Shown piece after piece: positions 33,054 through 44,396 of a stretch of DNA of 64,000 nt. The notes under the pieces were generated by a model. The model had not been told where the DNA came from and made no database searches. It worked only from the letters and a program-made list of their open reading frames with translations. This DNA comes from Rhyacophila brunnea (Eukaryota > Arthropoda > Insecta > Trichoptera > Rhyacophilidae): the NCBI GenBank assembly GCA_022495005.1, contig JAGYXB010000375.1, positions 186,001-250,000 of the forward strand, written 5' to 3'. Position 1 is the first letter of the stretch. Every line of letters begins with the position of its first letter. Position numbers and translations under genes: made by a program.

Positions 33054-35343
33054 ATTTTCAAAACTATTTATTTTAATTATTATTATTATTAATTTAAACA
33101 CACTATAGCGCACCAAAATTACTTAGTCTTTCTCTTATGTCGTAATGTATACAATATACAAATTTGTACAATGAAGTATTTCGATGTAATGAATTACTTA
33201 TAATATTTATTTAAAAAAAATAGCTCATCGAAGTTATCTAAATTTGGTAAATTTATTGTGAAAATGCGCATGACATTATTAATATCGAATTTAAAATGTA
33301 AGTGCCTCATTCAATGTCATTATTTTTCATATCAGGCTATTCTACCTCTGAAAATATTCCCGTTGTGTTTGTAAGCGAGATCTTTGGCTGCATCCACTTT
33401 TGTTTGAGAAAACAGAAGATAAAATAATGATATTGTCAGAGTAGGATGGATAGATCTCTAAGGGGATTCCGTAGGTATAAAGGAAACGGAAATACGAATA
33501 GGGAGTTACGAATTTGTAAGCCATAAATATGCATCTGCCCTCAGTTTTATCGTGAAAGTTTTCATGTCAAACTATATTCATATAAAAAGTTAGATTTCGA
33601 TGGTGTTTGTGACGCTATAGAAAATGTTATCTCAGTTCTCATATATGTTTTTTTTATATTCCTATCAAACGTGGAAAATTTTAGGTAGGCATATAATATA
33701 TTGACATTTCAATACTAACTTCAAATATATCTAATATTTTTTTAAATATATATCTTTTACTGTTGTCGCTCTTATATCAATATGTTTCTTTGTTTGAAGT
33801 CAACATATTATATTCTATGTGTAATTTCGCAGAATATTTTATGATCAATGACTTCCAAAACCCGACAAAACCAAACGAAAAAAAAATGTAAACAATAATA
33901 ATTTACCAAAACCGATTAGTTCAATAACACAAATATCAATGGCAATGTCAATTTTTATGGCAGTTATAATATTTGCAATAAAGGGACAACGAGTTGGTAT
34001 ATAATGATGGGCATACAAAAACGTCTTTAGGGTACCACAAATATTAAAGAAATCGTGATTTTTTTTCTAAATAGACTTTTTAAAAACTTTTCGGATTGGA
34101 GTAGGTAATGAATTTATTTAAAAATAGGTTATATCGCAATTTTATACGCATTGTCATGTAAAAACTACTAGTTAAGTAGGGTGATCGTAACTTAATTGGA
34201 AAAGCACACTATGCAGGAGATGTTTAAAAAGGTACCTATCTATTTTAATGTATTTTGTGAAGAAGTCACGTGACTCAAAAGTAGTTCGAATCAAAACTCG
34301 ACCGTGTGTTTCCGTCGATGTTATGTATTTTAAATATAATAATGCTACATTCTAAAATCTTGTAGGTATGCTATATTCAGTATTGGTTAGAAAATAATTA
34401 AATTGGTAAGGCTTACCAAAAAAAATGTCAACATGTTTAAGGACATCGGTCGTTTTGCGAAATTCTGACGGCATCTATAAATTAAATTCATTAATTTTAC
34501 TTTGGTTTTAATTTTAAATATTGTAGTCACATTGAAGGAATTTGAAGATATTCGTACTTCTTAGTTATGTAGGTATTAAAATTAATCCAAAAGAAGGACA
34601 CACGTGGAAGTTCAAGCTAAAATTCTATTTTGGAATCTGTTTGTTTATTTTTTTTTGTATTTATTTCTGATGCTATTTTAAGACACGTACTTTAATGTTA
34701 TAACTATTATTGACTCTTTTAATAGACTCATTTGACTGAATCACTGTACTAATTAACACAATTTTAAATGATTCGAATCCACATATGCAAGTAGTCAAAG
34801 GATCTTAATAGAGGCAAAAAAAACACGGGAAAACCTTTAACTTCAGGCAAACATAAGAATTAATGATATCTACCGACAATAATAAAATCAGACGTACAAA
34901 AACAAGGTCGTATCTCTTCGCAAACAGCATGCCATCAACGCCATTGTGAGAATAATGAAAAAAAAATGTTTTTCAACCATGAATCCTTAAATAAATGATT
35001 GCTAATTACACAATTTCTATCTACGTCTAATTGGTTACATGTAAATTGTAGGTATTACATTTTACTGTAGCACAGATCACCGTGAGCTTTCTTTTCAGAT
35101 TTTATTACTTATTTTTATAGCTGATTTTGATGAAACTTATGAATTTAAGAATGAAAACCTAAGCTAACAAATAATCCAACTGTTATTTTCAAAATTTGTT
35201 TGCTGCTAGCTTACTGTAAACCGACAAGAACCATGTTTTATTCAGACATGAATTTTACCTCAGTACTATACGACCCAAAGAGGTTGGATGCTCTTTAATA
35301 ATATACGGCTATACCTATGTTTCCGATACAACATTTCACGGTG
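33054..35343. other. Long AT-rich stretch, no repeats recognised
   Basis: The longest stretch of the window in which I recognise neither genes nor shared repeats. A good 3' splice-like sequence, GCTTTCTTTTCAG, ends at about 35098 but no donor follows directly. Confidence 0.4.
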
Positions 35344-35430
35344 AAATGTGATACGGCGAACTGGATACGTACAAATTTCCGGACACGCGTCTTATTTACG
35401 TCCATCTTGGACAACAGACGTCGATAGATG
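35344..35430 (-). pseudogene. LINE family M RT scrap
   Basis: On the minus strand encodes a C-PE-TYxVRRIxxHR-like segment matching CPENFTYAVGRIIVHR of 61853-62233. Only about 85 bases. Confidence 0.45.
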
Positions 35431-35523
35431 GAATTGTGCTGTCCTCTATATTTTCCTATATTATAAATTGGAATAAAATAATACTTGTCATTGCGGAAAG
35501 CAATTAGTTATTATACCTTGTTA

Positions 35524-35722
35524 GTATTAACCAATATTTAAAATTTGTTGCAATTAAGTATGGCTCCTTTAGTATAGTGGACTATGTGCGTGGGCGCGAT
35601 ACCTGAGAGATGCAGATTCGATTTCTGCGGGGGGTCTTACTTTTTTCTATTGGTTATAATATATTTTCTCAGAATTATGTATGTTCAATAATTAGAATAT
35701 TACATTCCTAAATCTACTTATA
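35524..35722 (+). repeat. tRNA-like repeat unit, copy 2
   Basis: The leader (TAAAATTTGTTGCAATTAAG) and trailer (TTTTCTATTGGTTATAATAT, then TATGTTCAATAATTAGAATA) are those of the 1-480 element, but the tRNA-like core (35561-35637) is a different version: TTTAGTATAGTGG A box and a degenerate B box GATTCGATTTC. T-stem CTGCAGA-like pairs with TTTCTGCG. Not a credible functional tRNA. Confidence 0.6.
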
Positions 35723-36180
35723 CGCGGCGTAAATGTGAACTCTGCCATTCTTGGTGGTGTTGGCTTGTGTGTCTCTGATAATTACCATAGGAATCGAGGG
35801 CATCCGTTGTTTGTTCTCCCACGGTGCAGAACTAACCTCCTATTAGTGATGCCAATTGGGAGGGCAATAACCATGTTTAATGAAATCGCTTCGGATATTG
35901 ATATATTCCACTTACGTGAGGGTGAATTTAGGTGGACGTTGTTTTATAAGTTTTTAAGATAGGGTCTATCAAAGTTCACTTTGTGTGGTTCCATCTACTT
36001 TTATTTTGTTATTTTATTTCTTTTTTTATTACTTATTGTATTATTAACTCACACTTCTCTGTATTTAAAATTTTTTTTAATTATTAACACTTATTTTATG
36101 TCATGTCGTGAACGCTTTGAATTTATAATTTGTTATGTTCATTATATGTAAAATAAATAAATTTGATTTGATTTGATTTG
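35719..36180 (+). pseudogene. LINE family L 3' end, copy 3
   Basis: Frame from 35735 gives VLPRCRTNLLLVMPIGRAIT and ...DIDIFHLREGEFRWTLFYKF, a stop, then the common UTR (GTCATGTCGTGAACGCTTTG) and a tail of TTTGA repeats at 36158-36180. 5'-truncated. Confidence 0.6.
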
Positions 36181-36772
36181 CATTTTACATGAATTAATTT
36201 ATATTATCTAGGTGTTTTTGGTAAGATAAAAGAAGTCAGTTTGTCTCTGAGAGTATGTAATATCGCAATTCAAATTGTCAGAGAGAATTTTCATTTCATT
36301 TTAATCTCTCTCTGCAAATTGTCGATTCTGTCGAAAAGCATAATATATATGGTAATGATATCTGACAGTGCGATCGCATTGTGACTCCGTACGATCGCTT
36401 GTGTAAACAGCGGTGAAAAACCGAATTCCCATCTCTAGCGTTCTTCACAATTCGGTGAGCTTATTTAAAAAAAGAATCTCTGAATTTATCCGGTTACGGA
36501 AATCAATTATGTCATATGCGAAAACGTAGATTTATGTTATTGGAATAAAATCACAAAGTGTCCTTACTTTATAAATGTAAAAACTCTCTCCAACTATACA
36601 TATCACGCAGGGATTTGTGAGAAATCAAAGACAACGCACTGTTAGAAATACTGTATTTTCAATTATATTGGAAGAGTTCTAAAATTGCTATTACCTAAAT
36701 GTTGTATTAAATTCTTACTAGTAATAGTCTAAACTAAACTCATAAATAATTTTTAATAAGTAAATAATCACT
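36181..36772. other. No gene recognised
   Basis: 36270-36420 carries an imperfect inverted pair (TCTGAGAG / CTCTCTCTG words) and GCGATCGC-like patches. Nothing classified. Confidence 0.35.
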
Positions 36773-36777
36773 TTAAC

Positions 36778-37507
36778 GGCCCACATGCTCAGCGTAGGTC
36801 AAAATGGAGATTTTATGCTATTTTCAGAGCATAACCCTGGACATTCCTCAAATGATGTAGATAATCTATTTATATAATTTTGAAGCCTTATTATCCTTTA
36901 TATTTATTTTAAACATTTGATGACTGCATAAAGTATTTTTATTACATAAAATAGTATTCTTTTAAACCTCTCGCTCTAATGTTTTAGAATATAGTCATAT
37001 TTCAGTACATCCATGTGCAGTGGTGTCAAGATTTTTTATATCTATTAATTTTTAAAAGCATTAGTAAAATTTATGTCAACATTATTATAATGAAATATTT
37101 ACGATAAAAAATTATATTGATAATCTCTGTGATCCCAAATTTGACAAGAATTAGGCATTTTATTATTCAAAAAATGGGCAAGATTTACACATTTAAAGAT
37201 AATTCTAAAGATACTGTTTATAAGCCATGTTTTTGACTGTTCAAATGTGATAAACACTCTACGAATAATGTTTGGTTTATAATAATAATTATTGACCTAA
37301 GAATGAGGTAGTATTTTTTTGAAATACGCCATTTCTATTGGCATTTCCCAGTGGTTACGCTACAATATATGGCCGTAGCACATAAATTAACAAACGATAA
37401 ATGAAGTAGGGAGTAAGATCATGTTAACGCGCGTGTTTGAACATGTATCTAACCGGAAAAAAAATATTTTTTTAAAAACGGTACATGATCAAACACGCGT
37501 ATGTCCC
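36778..37507 (+). repeat. TTAA-associated repeat family T, long copy 2
   Basis: About 730 bases, matching 26099-26806. The left end ACATGCTCAGCGTAGGTC equals the palindrome arms at 14001. The right end has a hairpin (ACGCGCGTGTTTGAACATG with CATGATCAAACACGCGT) and finishes TATGTCCC, weakly mirroring the left end's GG-ACATG. TTAA sits one base before the left end. Probably a non-autonomous DNA transposon; class unproven. Confidence 0.65.
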
Positions 37508-38287
37508 ATTGAAGCCGATAAAATTGATTAAACATTACGCTTTGTGTTTTATTTTAATTAGGTTTGTCGTGACAAATATCATTTTCTTTATGAAAATATT
37601 TAAATATCTACTATGTTTATAGAGATAAACGTGTTTTAATTTGCTTATTTTATTGAAAGCAGAAATTTGCTTTTTATTTAATAATTTAAAACATTCTCTG
37701 GTAATTACGATCAACAATTTAACAATAACTCACAATACGGACAGGTTTGAATCAACAATATTAAATATTCTTTCACAACCATCTTTGGATTCTCTTTAAA
37801 ACCATGAAGTAAGTTCACGTTTGATATAAGATCCAATTTGTATGTAAATATGTCTTAGATCGAAACCATTCATATTGAATTAAGAATACAGCTTGTAAAT
37901 TGCATGTCAAATCTGTGAATTAATTACCAGTATGACACTATTACGTATATTGAAAATACCTAATACAACATAAATAATAAGTGAAGTGAAGTACACCTTA
38001 TCACACCACCAAGACTCGCCAGTTGGGAAACAATTAGCATTCTTGGGCATCTTATTTCTTCTCATCATATAAAAAATAATGTGACAAGTAGACCAACTAA
38101 CTACATAATATTGTATTCATAACTTCTAAGTATATGATTCAATAATATTTAAAAATATATATGTATACTTTCACGTACAAGAACAGAATATTATTACCTT
38201 TAATTTTATTAAAATAGGGTTTCATTTAATTGTTTATATACATTTGAAATGGTTAATATTGTTTTAATAGTCATTATATAAAATTGT
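37508..38287. other. No gene recognised
   Basis: AT-rich; the 60-residue minus ORF at 37535-37717 has no recognisable content. Confidence 0.4.
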
Positions 38288-38640
38288 CTCATTTCATCGA
38301 TCCAGCGGCCTCTAGGTCTACCTTGCGCACGTTTTGTACTTCTTGGATACCACTGGATGACTAGATTTGTCCAACGATTGTCTCTTCTTCGAGCTATGTG
38401 TTCAGTCCATCTCCATTTAAGGCTTTTAATAAACTCTATTACATCACATACCCTTGTCTGCTTCCTTATCCACTCATTCCTCTTTTTGTCCTTTCTCGTT
38501 ATGCCCAGCATGCACCTCTTCATACCACGTTGTGCTATTCTAAGTTTCTGGAGCTCTCTTTTACTTGGGGTCCATGTTTCACACGCATATGCGATCACGG
38601 GAAGCACATACTGGTTGAACACTTTGCGCTTTAGACACAG
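38288..38640 (-). pseudogene. RTE-like RT family B copy 2: inverted 5' segment
   Basis: Minus-strand frame: LCLKRKVFNQYVLPVIAYAC, GITRKDKKRNEWIRKQTRVC, ARRRDNRWTN, GRPRGRWIDEM, then divergence into host sequence at about 38288. It is the segment that should precede the piece at 38641, but in the opposite orientation. See the twin-priming finding. Confidence 0.75.
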
Positions 38641-38736
38641 TGGAAAACGCAATGCACAGGACCGAGAGAAGTGGAAGCAGCTTGAAGAAGCCTTAATCCA
38701 GCAGTGGATAGATTCAGGCTGATGATGATAATGATA
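38641..38736 (+). pseudogene. RTE-like RT family B copy 2: 3' segment in normal orientation
   Basis: Plus strand encodes RNAQDREKWKQLEEALIQQW then IDSG and a stop, with a GATGATGATAATGATA tail. Compared with 19636-20076 only about 25-30 bases are missing between the two segments. Confidence 0.75.
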
Positions 38737-40035
38737 TTAAATTTTATTTCAACCGCACCCAGCAAGCCACATATTTTTTACATGAAACGACATTATGGAA
38801 TAAAATATTTTTTCTCTCTTTTGTCAAATACCCAAATTGAACGACAAATACTCTATAGTATCGGAAAGCAACAGTATATGTACGGAGATATGGCTGGATA
38901 GTGATTGTAAACAAACATTTGGGTTGTGCACCCCTAAGTAAGTAAGGGGTAGGAGGATGTATGTAGAGTAGACGGCAGAGGCGAAGGTGCTTCATGCAAA
39001 CAACTTAATGGCTTTCACGGCGTGTCTATCAATAAAGGAACAAGACTAAGGGGAGTGTTACAAAAGGTAGACGATGATGAATTATGTTATGTGAGGGTGT
39101 ATATTTAATAACCTCCCCCGAGCTTATTTTATTTGTCATCGCTTTGGGAAGGTACGAGGATGATAAATCATGAAAAATATTCATTTTTTAAGTCACGTAG
39201 GCTACTAATATAAAACGGAATACCAATTTGGGTATACACACTTATTGCCTGAAACCTTTTTAAATTGGTTATAATTAAATGGACAGTGAAAAGGCTATTT
39301 TGAAAGATTATTCAAACATATTATTAAGAACCATATTTAAATAGTTGTCATATTGAATTCATATAATAAATAGTATCAATAAAAACACGACATATCGTCT
39401 CTGTTCTGGCAGAACACACTAACTAGAGAATACTAGTTTTGAGTAATTTGACTTTGAAGTTGTTAAAATGTTTGAAATAATGGTCTATCATGTGAGTTTA
39501 TTATGTGATCGTAAAAAGGATGACTTTAAAATAAAGACTGTTTATTTATTAAGAAGGTTTCCAGACGGTAAAGTTTGAAATAATACTACGATCGGTTTAT
39601 GAGCAATTTAAGAAAAATATCTTTTTTATGAATATAATATATAAGTCTCAGATGGATCGGTTTCGTAGTTATGTTATTCGATGCGTCATATCTAAAGCTT
39701 TTCATTAAGTTTGTGAAGAAACCTCCGTAGACATTCGATCGTTGAAAGAAAATGGACAGACAATAATATCAAGAGACCCAATGGAGAAATATACCCTGGA
39801 ATAGAGAGATACATGGAAAACAGTTGTGCATTCGGCGATAGCATCGAATGGCCTGTAACGCTAGCTTTAGTAAGTAAGCTTACTATATACTCACTTAACC
39901 GATTGTCTATAAATATAATGCCACAGTAAAAATTGTTGATAATGAAATTTTAGAATAATCTTTTTCAATCTGAACACTTATGTAAACTTATTGTTACGTT
40001 GGATTTTATATTAAAATCTTTTTAACACTACAAGA
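38737..40035. other. Mostly unrecognised; possible RT scrap at 39765-39860
   Basis: At 39765-39860 the plus strand reads ..DPMEKYTLE, a stop, RDTWKTVVHSAIASNG, which weakly resembles an RT C-terminus. The patch at 38930-39100 is less AT-rich. Otherwise nothing. Confidence 0.3.
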
Positions 40036-40215
40036 GGCCATGATGCCCAATGATCGTAGTTCAGTGCGTAAGGCGCTAAATTTTTCATCCATTAGCTCCG
40101 GGTAAGATCTGGTATTTATGTGGTTTTCTCAAAGTCTGGGTGTTTGTGATTGTTTCACTTCTATTACTAAATACACTAGTGTCATTGGGCCCCTAGGCCT
40201 GTTGTAATGTTATAA
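40036..40215 (+). repeat. SINE family S2, copy 2
   Basis: GGCCATGATGCCCAATGATC, an A-box-like TAGTTCAGTGCG, a degenerate B-box region (GCTCCGGGTAAGATC), and the body GGTTTTCTCAAAGTCTGGGT and GTTTCACTTCTATTACTAAA. The A box is better preserved than in copy 1. Confidence 0.55.
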
Positions 40216-40439
40216 AGAATACATATTATGTATATATATATATATAATTTTATAATTTTTTTAAAGTTTATGTAGTGTACTACAACAGTAGTGCAATCAG
40301 TAATATATAAGTCGAGTCGTGTTAATATAAATCTTTGGGGCCACTCTAGAAAATAATCCTAGCTTTCAGAATAAAGATAGTCCGTGAGTTGGACAACGTA
40401 GTTAAAGAGGCAACTCTTTGTTAAACGATGTGAGGCACC

Positions 40440-40640
40440 ACTACTGCGATGGGTGGGTCATATAAAGAGAATGACAGAAGACTGGACATTAAATATCTTG
40501 ACTAAGTGGGTGCTCCAGCGAAAGTGACGTTTTGAAATAGGTGGATTGACTGTGTGAAAGAGAACTGGAGCTGTTACGCGGTATTGTTTGGCAATAGAAA
40601 GAATTCGATAGAAAGTGTATGAGAAGCCAAATCCAGCAAA
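40440..40640 (+). pseudogene. Non-LTR RT C-terminal remnant (frameshifted)
   Basis: Reads LRWVGHIKRMTEDW in one frame, then, after a shift, RWIDCVKENW, the W.GH..RM....RW.D pattern of RTE/R-type C-termini. At least one frameshift and one stop. Confidence 0.5.
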
Positions 40641-40781
40641 AAATAAACTTAGATCAGTGCTTCCCAAATTCATAGGGGTTCTGCGAGGGGCAGCAAAATT
40701 ATTCAGAAGAAATATTTTTTTTATATTACATATTTATATTACATATTTAAATTTGTCAGACAAGAACACATTAGACATTTT

Positions 40782-41241
40782 AGAACGTTTTTATTAGTTC
40801 GTATTCTCGTTTGTCCGGTGGTTGTTTATCCAGTACAAATCTTGCAATCGATTTTTAACTAACTTCCCGACTAGCTAGACATTTTAAACTTTTAGAATAT
40901 ATCAGAACACGATGCCAATGTTTAATACTTTTAGCCATCTTTAAGTAGAATTGAATTCATTTTCAGTTAATTCTGTTTTGTATGAAAATTTATTTCGAAG
41001 AAATCCGTAATCCAATCCACTATTATTGGTTGAAAGGGGTATGGGGTCCTAGCAACCAAATTATTAATATAAATGTACGTTACTATGGAAATCAATATGA
41101 AATGTCAGAAAGACATTTCAGTATTATTTCTATCAAGTACAGATTTTTTGATCGTTTATGCTAGTCATGTCAAATGTATATGATTCAACAGAAAATTTAA
41201 AAACGTTGTATATAAAAAGTTCTTTTTATCTTGTAATTATT
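40782..41241 (+). repeat. Unclassified repeat family P, copy 3
   Basis: GTTTGTCCGGTGGTTGTTTA, TAACTTCCCGACTAGCTAG, GAAATGTCAGAAAGACATTTC and AAAAAGTTCTTTTTATCTTG. ORFs at 40615-41164 are incidental. Confidence 0.65.
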
Positions 41242-41489
41242 TTATATGATCTTATTTTCATTTGATAATGATTGTAGAATGCTGGTGTATGTATGTTCGA
41301 TCTGCTGTCACGGCGGCAATAGCGGCATTTCGGCTGTCGTCGTGCATATTCCGTTCATTGCATAAGCAGCATTGGTAATCTATCATATTAATTCTTTTTG
41401 CGATGACAAACCTATCCATATGCGAAAGATCATTTTCAGTATTACGCACAGGTCATGCGTTTCAATGAAGACTTTGGATGATTATTTCT
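41242..41489. other. No gene recognised
   Basis: A 63-residue minus ORF at 41258-41449 has no recognised family. Confidence 0.35.
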
Positions 41490-41940
41490 TCTTGGGCGTT
41501 CCCCCGTGGCTGAGGATTATGACCACCTCGATTCTGTAATCTTTTGAGCGACCAAGACTGTCCATGGGCGGACAACATTCAAAAGGATGCGGAAAGGCTG
41601 GGGATAGTCAACTGGGAAGAGAGAGGATGGACATAGATGCCTGGAGAAACGTTGTGCAGGCGGCCATGGACCTGAACGGCCCCTAGCGCCAGTTTAATAA
41701 TAATAAGACTGTCCATCCTTGTCGATCTTCTGCTTCTCTCAGGGTAGTGAAGACTGTCCCAGTCACTTGGTCGCTCTTCCTCTGCTTCGACTTCCCTGGA
41801 GACTACCCAAAATCACCAATCTCTTCAGGTTATTCGGTCCGCGCCTAACAATGTGTCTAAAAAACTTCAGTTTATATCTCAAACATATTGTCGAGAGTTC
41901 ATATAAAATACTCTTATCTTCACCTCAATACTACAACTAG
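41490..41940 (-). pseudogene. Non-LTR RT C-terminus, family D, split by a younger insertion
   Basis: Minus strand, right part (41935 to 41717): KFFRHIVRR, NNLKRLVILGSLQGSRSRGR, a widely seen RTE-like C-terminal motif. After the inserted 41566-41704 fragment the left part reads SLKRLQNRGGHNPQPRGN, the end of the protein. Frameshifts and stops are present. Confidence 0.55.
41566..41704 (+). pseudogene. Short non-LTR RT 3' fragment with 12-bp TSD, nested
   Basis: Encodes DNIQKDAERLGIVNWEE and, in a second frame, MDIDAWRNVVQAAMDLNGP, an RT C-terminus, ending in (AAT)n. AAGACTGTCCAT flanks it at 41554-41565 and 41705-41716. It lies in opposite orientation inside the older family D remnant. Confidence 0.7.
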
Positions 41941-42250
41941 ATAACTTGATTTTCACTGTCTTTGAGATAACTATTGGTTATGATTCTATAATTCCTTCTC
42001 TACAAAATGATAAAACTATGTAAGTAAGAAGTTAATGAAAACTGTATTAATTTTGTGTTTAAAAATGTTAGTTAAATATAAAACCATAAGTGCATTAAAT
42101 AAATAAAATAATATATCTACAATATTTTTAAATAATAATTAAAGCCTATATTTGTGTTAATCAAGTAATGTTTAAATTTCATTTTCATTTCAAATCAGAG
42201 TTATTTAGTTGTAGCATTGAGGTGACGATATAATATGTATAGTAGTAATC
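41941..42250. other. No gene recognised
   Basis: AT-rich, unremarkable. Confidence 0.4.
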
Positions 42251-42425
42251 TTCTTATTGTGCCATCTCCTAGTGGAGATCGACCACCATCAAGTCGATCT
42301 AAGATTTGTCATCTGCTACCTGGAGCAGTTCAGTGGAGCTGCACTCGTACCAATCATGGAGGTTCTTGAGCCATGAATTGCGGCGCCGTCCACTGCTACG
42401 CCCACAACCTGCGTTTCAACATCAT
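42251..42425 (-). pseudogene. RTE-like RT C-terminal scrap
   Basis: Minus strand reads RRRNSWLKNLHDWYECSS and then ...LLQVADDKS, near the end of RTE-type reverse transcriptases (R.SWLKNLR.W...S..EL...A..K). Related to 55040-55440. Confidence 0.55.
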
Positions 42426-42865
42426 CCCTCACATCTCGTCGCAAGCATCCATGTATGACGTTGACGGCCGTGGCGGGGGTTCATTTTTCAGCGTTAGAGA
42501 GGCAAACATTCAGTGGGGTGGAGGGAGGGGGTTGGTGCACACCCCCGCCTGGCGCTGTATGCTGTACGCCTTTCGGGACGCGAGCTCTGCTCCCTCAGTA
42601 TTATAGCTTCCCCGCCGTATGGAAACCAATATATTCGGAGATAACGTATAACTTTGTTTTGCAAGTGAATTACAATAGTTGAGTATTTCGTATATCTTAC
42701 ATATGCGAAGTTGTAGTTCATTCGACGTTTAAACTCGTTTATTCTATACAAGAGGTTGTACTTGTTCTTCATACCGGAAACCCGCCATATACATAATTTT
42801 CCGACTTATATGTGGAGTAACTGAAACTCTGACATCTTTTCCAGTCTTGATTGTCTATTCCTGCG
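42426..42865. other. GC-richer patch 42450-42610, no family recognised
   Basis: Overlapping ORFs on both strands (77, 75, 92 residues) result from the lower AT content. GGTGGAGGGAGGGGG-type runs. Possible part of another element. Confidence 0.3.
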
Positions 42866-43286
42866 ATCCGGTGGTTGTTTGTCCCGTACAAATCTTGCAA
42901 TCGATTTTTAACTAACTTCCCGACTAGCTAGACACTTGAAACTTTTAGAATATATCAAAACACGATGCCAATGCATTTTTTAAATACTTTTAGCCATCTT
43001 TAAGAAGAATTGAATTCTTTTTCAGTTAATTCTGTTTTGTATGCAAAGTTATTTCGGAAGAAATCCGTAATCAAATCCACTATTATTGGTTTCTAGGGGT
43101 CCTAGGATCCTAGCAACTAAATTATTAATATATACGTGCGTTACTATTTATATCAAAATGACATTTCAGTATTATTTCTATCAAGTTCATTTTTTTTGAT
43201 CGTTTAAGCTAGCAAGTCAAGTTTATATGATTCAACAGAAAATTTAAAAACGTTTTATATAAAAAGTTCTTTTTATATTGTAACTA
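42866..43286 (+). repeat. Unclassified repeat family P, copy 4
   Basis: GGTGGTTGTTTGTCCCGTAC, TAACTTCCCGACTAGCTAG and AAAAAGTTCTTTTTATATTG; its 5' end is shorter than in other copies. Confidence 0.6.
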
Positions 43287-43410
43287 TTTTCATAAATTTT
43301 CAAAATAAATCCCCAGAAAATCATGGGTAGTACGCAGCCTAGAAGGAACACTGCTTAGTAATCTATACACTGCTAAGTAATACATAATTTTTATGGTTGG
43401 TAGTCATTGA

Positions 43411-44387
43411 CCTCTTTGAAATCACGTCAGGAGTCAAGCAAGGATGTGTACTTGCGCCCTTTCTTTTTATCATCATGATGGATTTCATAATGCGTAAGAC
43501 GGTTTGCCCCGACAGTGGGATACGCCTACATCATGATGACACAAGCGATCTATGCGAAGAAAGACTGTGCGACTTGGAGTATGCAGACGACGCAGTCGTG
43601 TTTGACTCGACGATCGAAAGGTTGGAGGTGACCGTGAACAGGCTAGCCGCGAACTCGATGCGTGTGGGTCTTCATCTGAATGCCGCTAAGACCAAATCCA
43701 TGTGCAGTGCTGCTTGCATCGACGCCGACACTCCTCTGCGGGTTTCTGGTCTGCCCGTCGAGCTGGTGTCCAGATTCAAGTACTTGGGTGCCACGGTTGC
43801 CGATGATGGTGGTATTTCTAGTGAGCTTGGAATCCGCATGGGTGTGGCGGGCTCTGCGTTAACCAACTTGGAGTCGCATGGAGGTCAAGGCTGTATTCTG
43901 TGAGGACCAAATGTCGTTTGTTTAACGCGTGCGTGCTACCTGTGCTCCTGTATGGCTGTGAGACATGGCATCTTACTAAGCTTCAAGAGTCACGGCTTTT
44001 GAGCTTTGAGAATCGATGTCTCCGCAGAATCTTAGGGGTACATTGGTACGACCGCGTTACAAATATCCGAGTTCGTGAGCAGACACAACAGCCTTCGGTG
44101 ATTGAAGTTATCACGAAGAGACGATTCACGTGGCTGGGACATGTATTCCGGATGCCGCCAAAAAGTGCAGCACTTCGTACCCTTGTGGCACAGCCTCAAG
44201 GGTTCCGTCGCCGTGGCCGGCCCTCCCTCACCCTGCAGCGATGCTACAAAAGCGACCTACGTGCTGCAGGTCTGACATGGCGGGAGGCACAGGAGTTGGC
44301 GATGGACCGAGGGAAGTGGCGCCAACTTGTGCTTGCCCTATGCCCCAATGTTGGGACGTGACAGGGTGAAAGAAGAAGAAGAAGAAG
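43411..44387 (+). pseudogene. Non-LTR RT fragment, family C copy 1 (YADD present, one frameshift)
   Basis: The first frame (to 43900) has GVKQGCVLAP (RT block around the fingers/palm), then LEYADDAVVFD with the catalytic YADD at about 43580-43591, and LNAAKTKSM. A frameshift near 43870-43895 leads to LPVLLYGCETWHL, TWLGHVFRMP, GRPSLTLQRC and MDRGKWRQLVLALCPN (stop at 44359). The tail is (GAA)n. AGTCATTGA flanks it (43402-43410 and 44388-44396), a 9-bp TSD. 5'-truncated: endonuclease and most RT fingers are missing. Confidence 0.8.
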
Positions 44388-44396
44388 AGTCATTGA

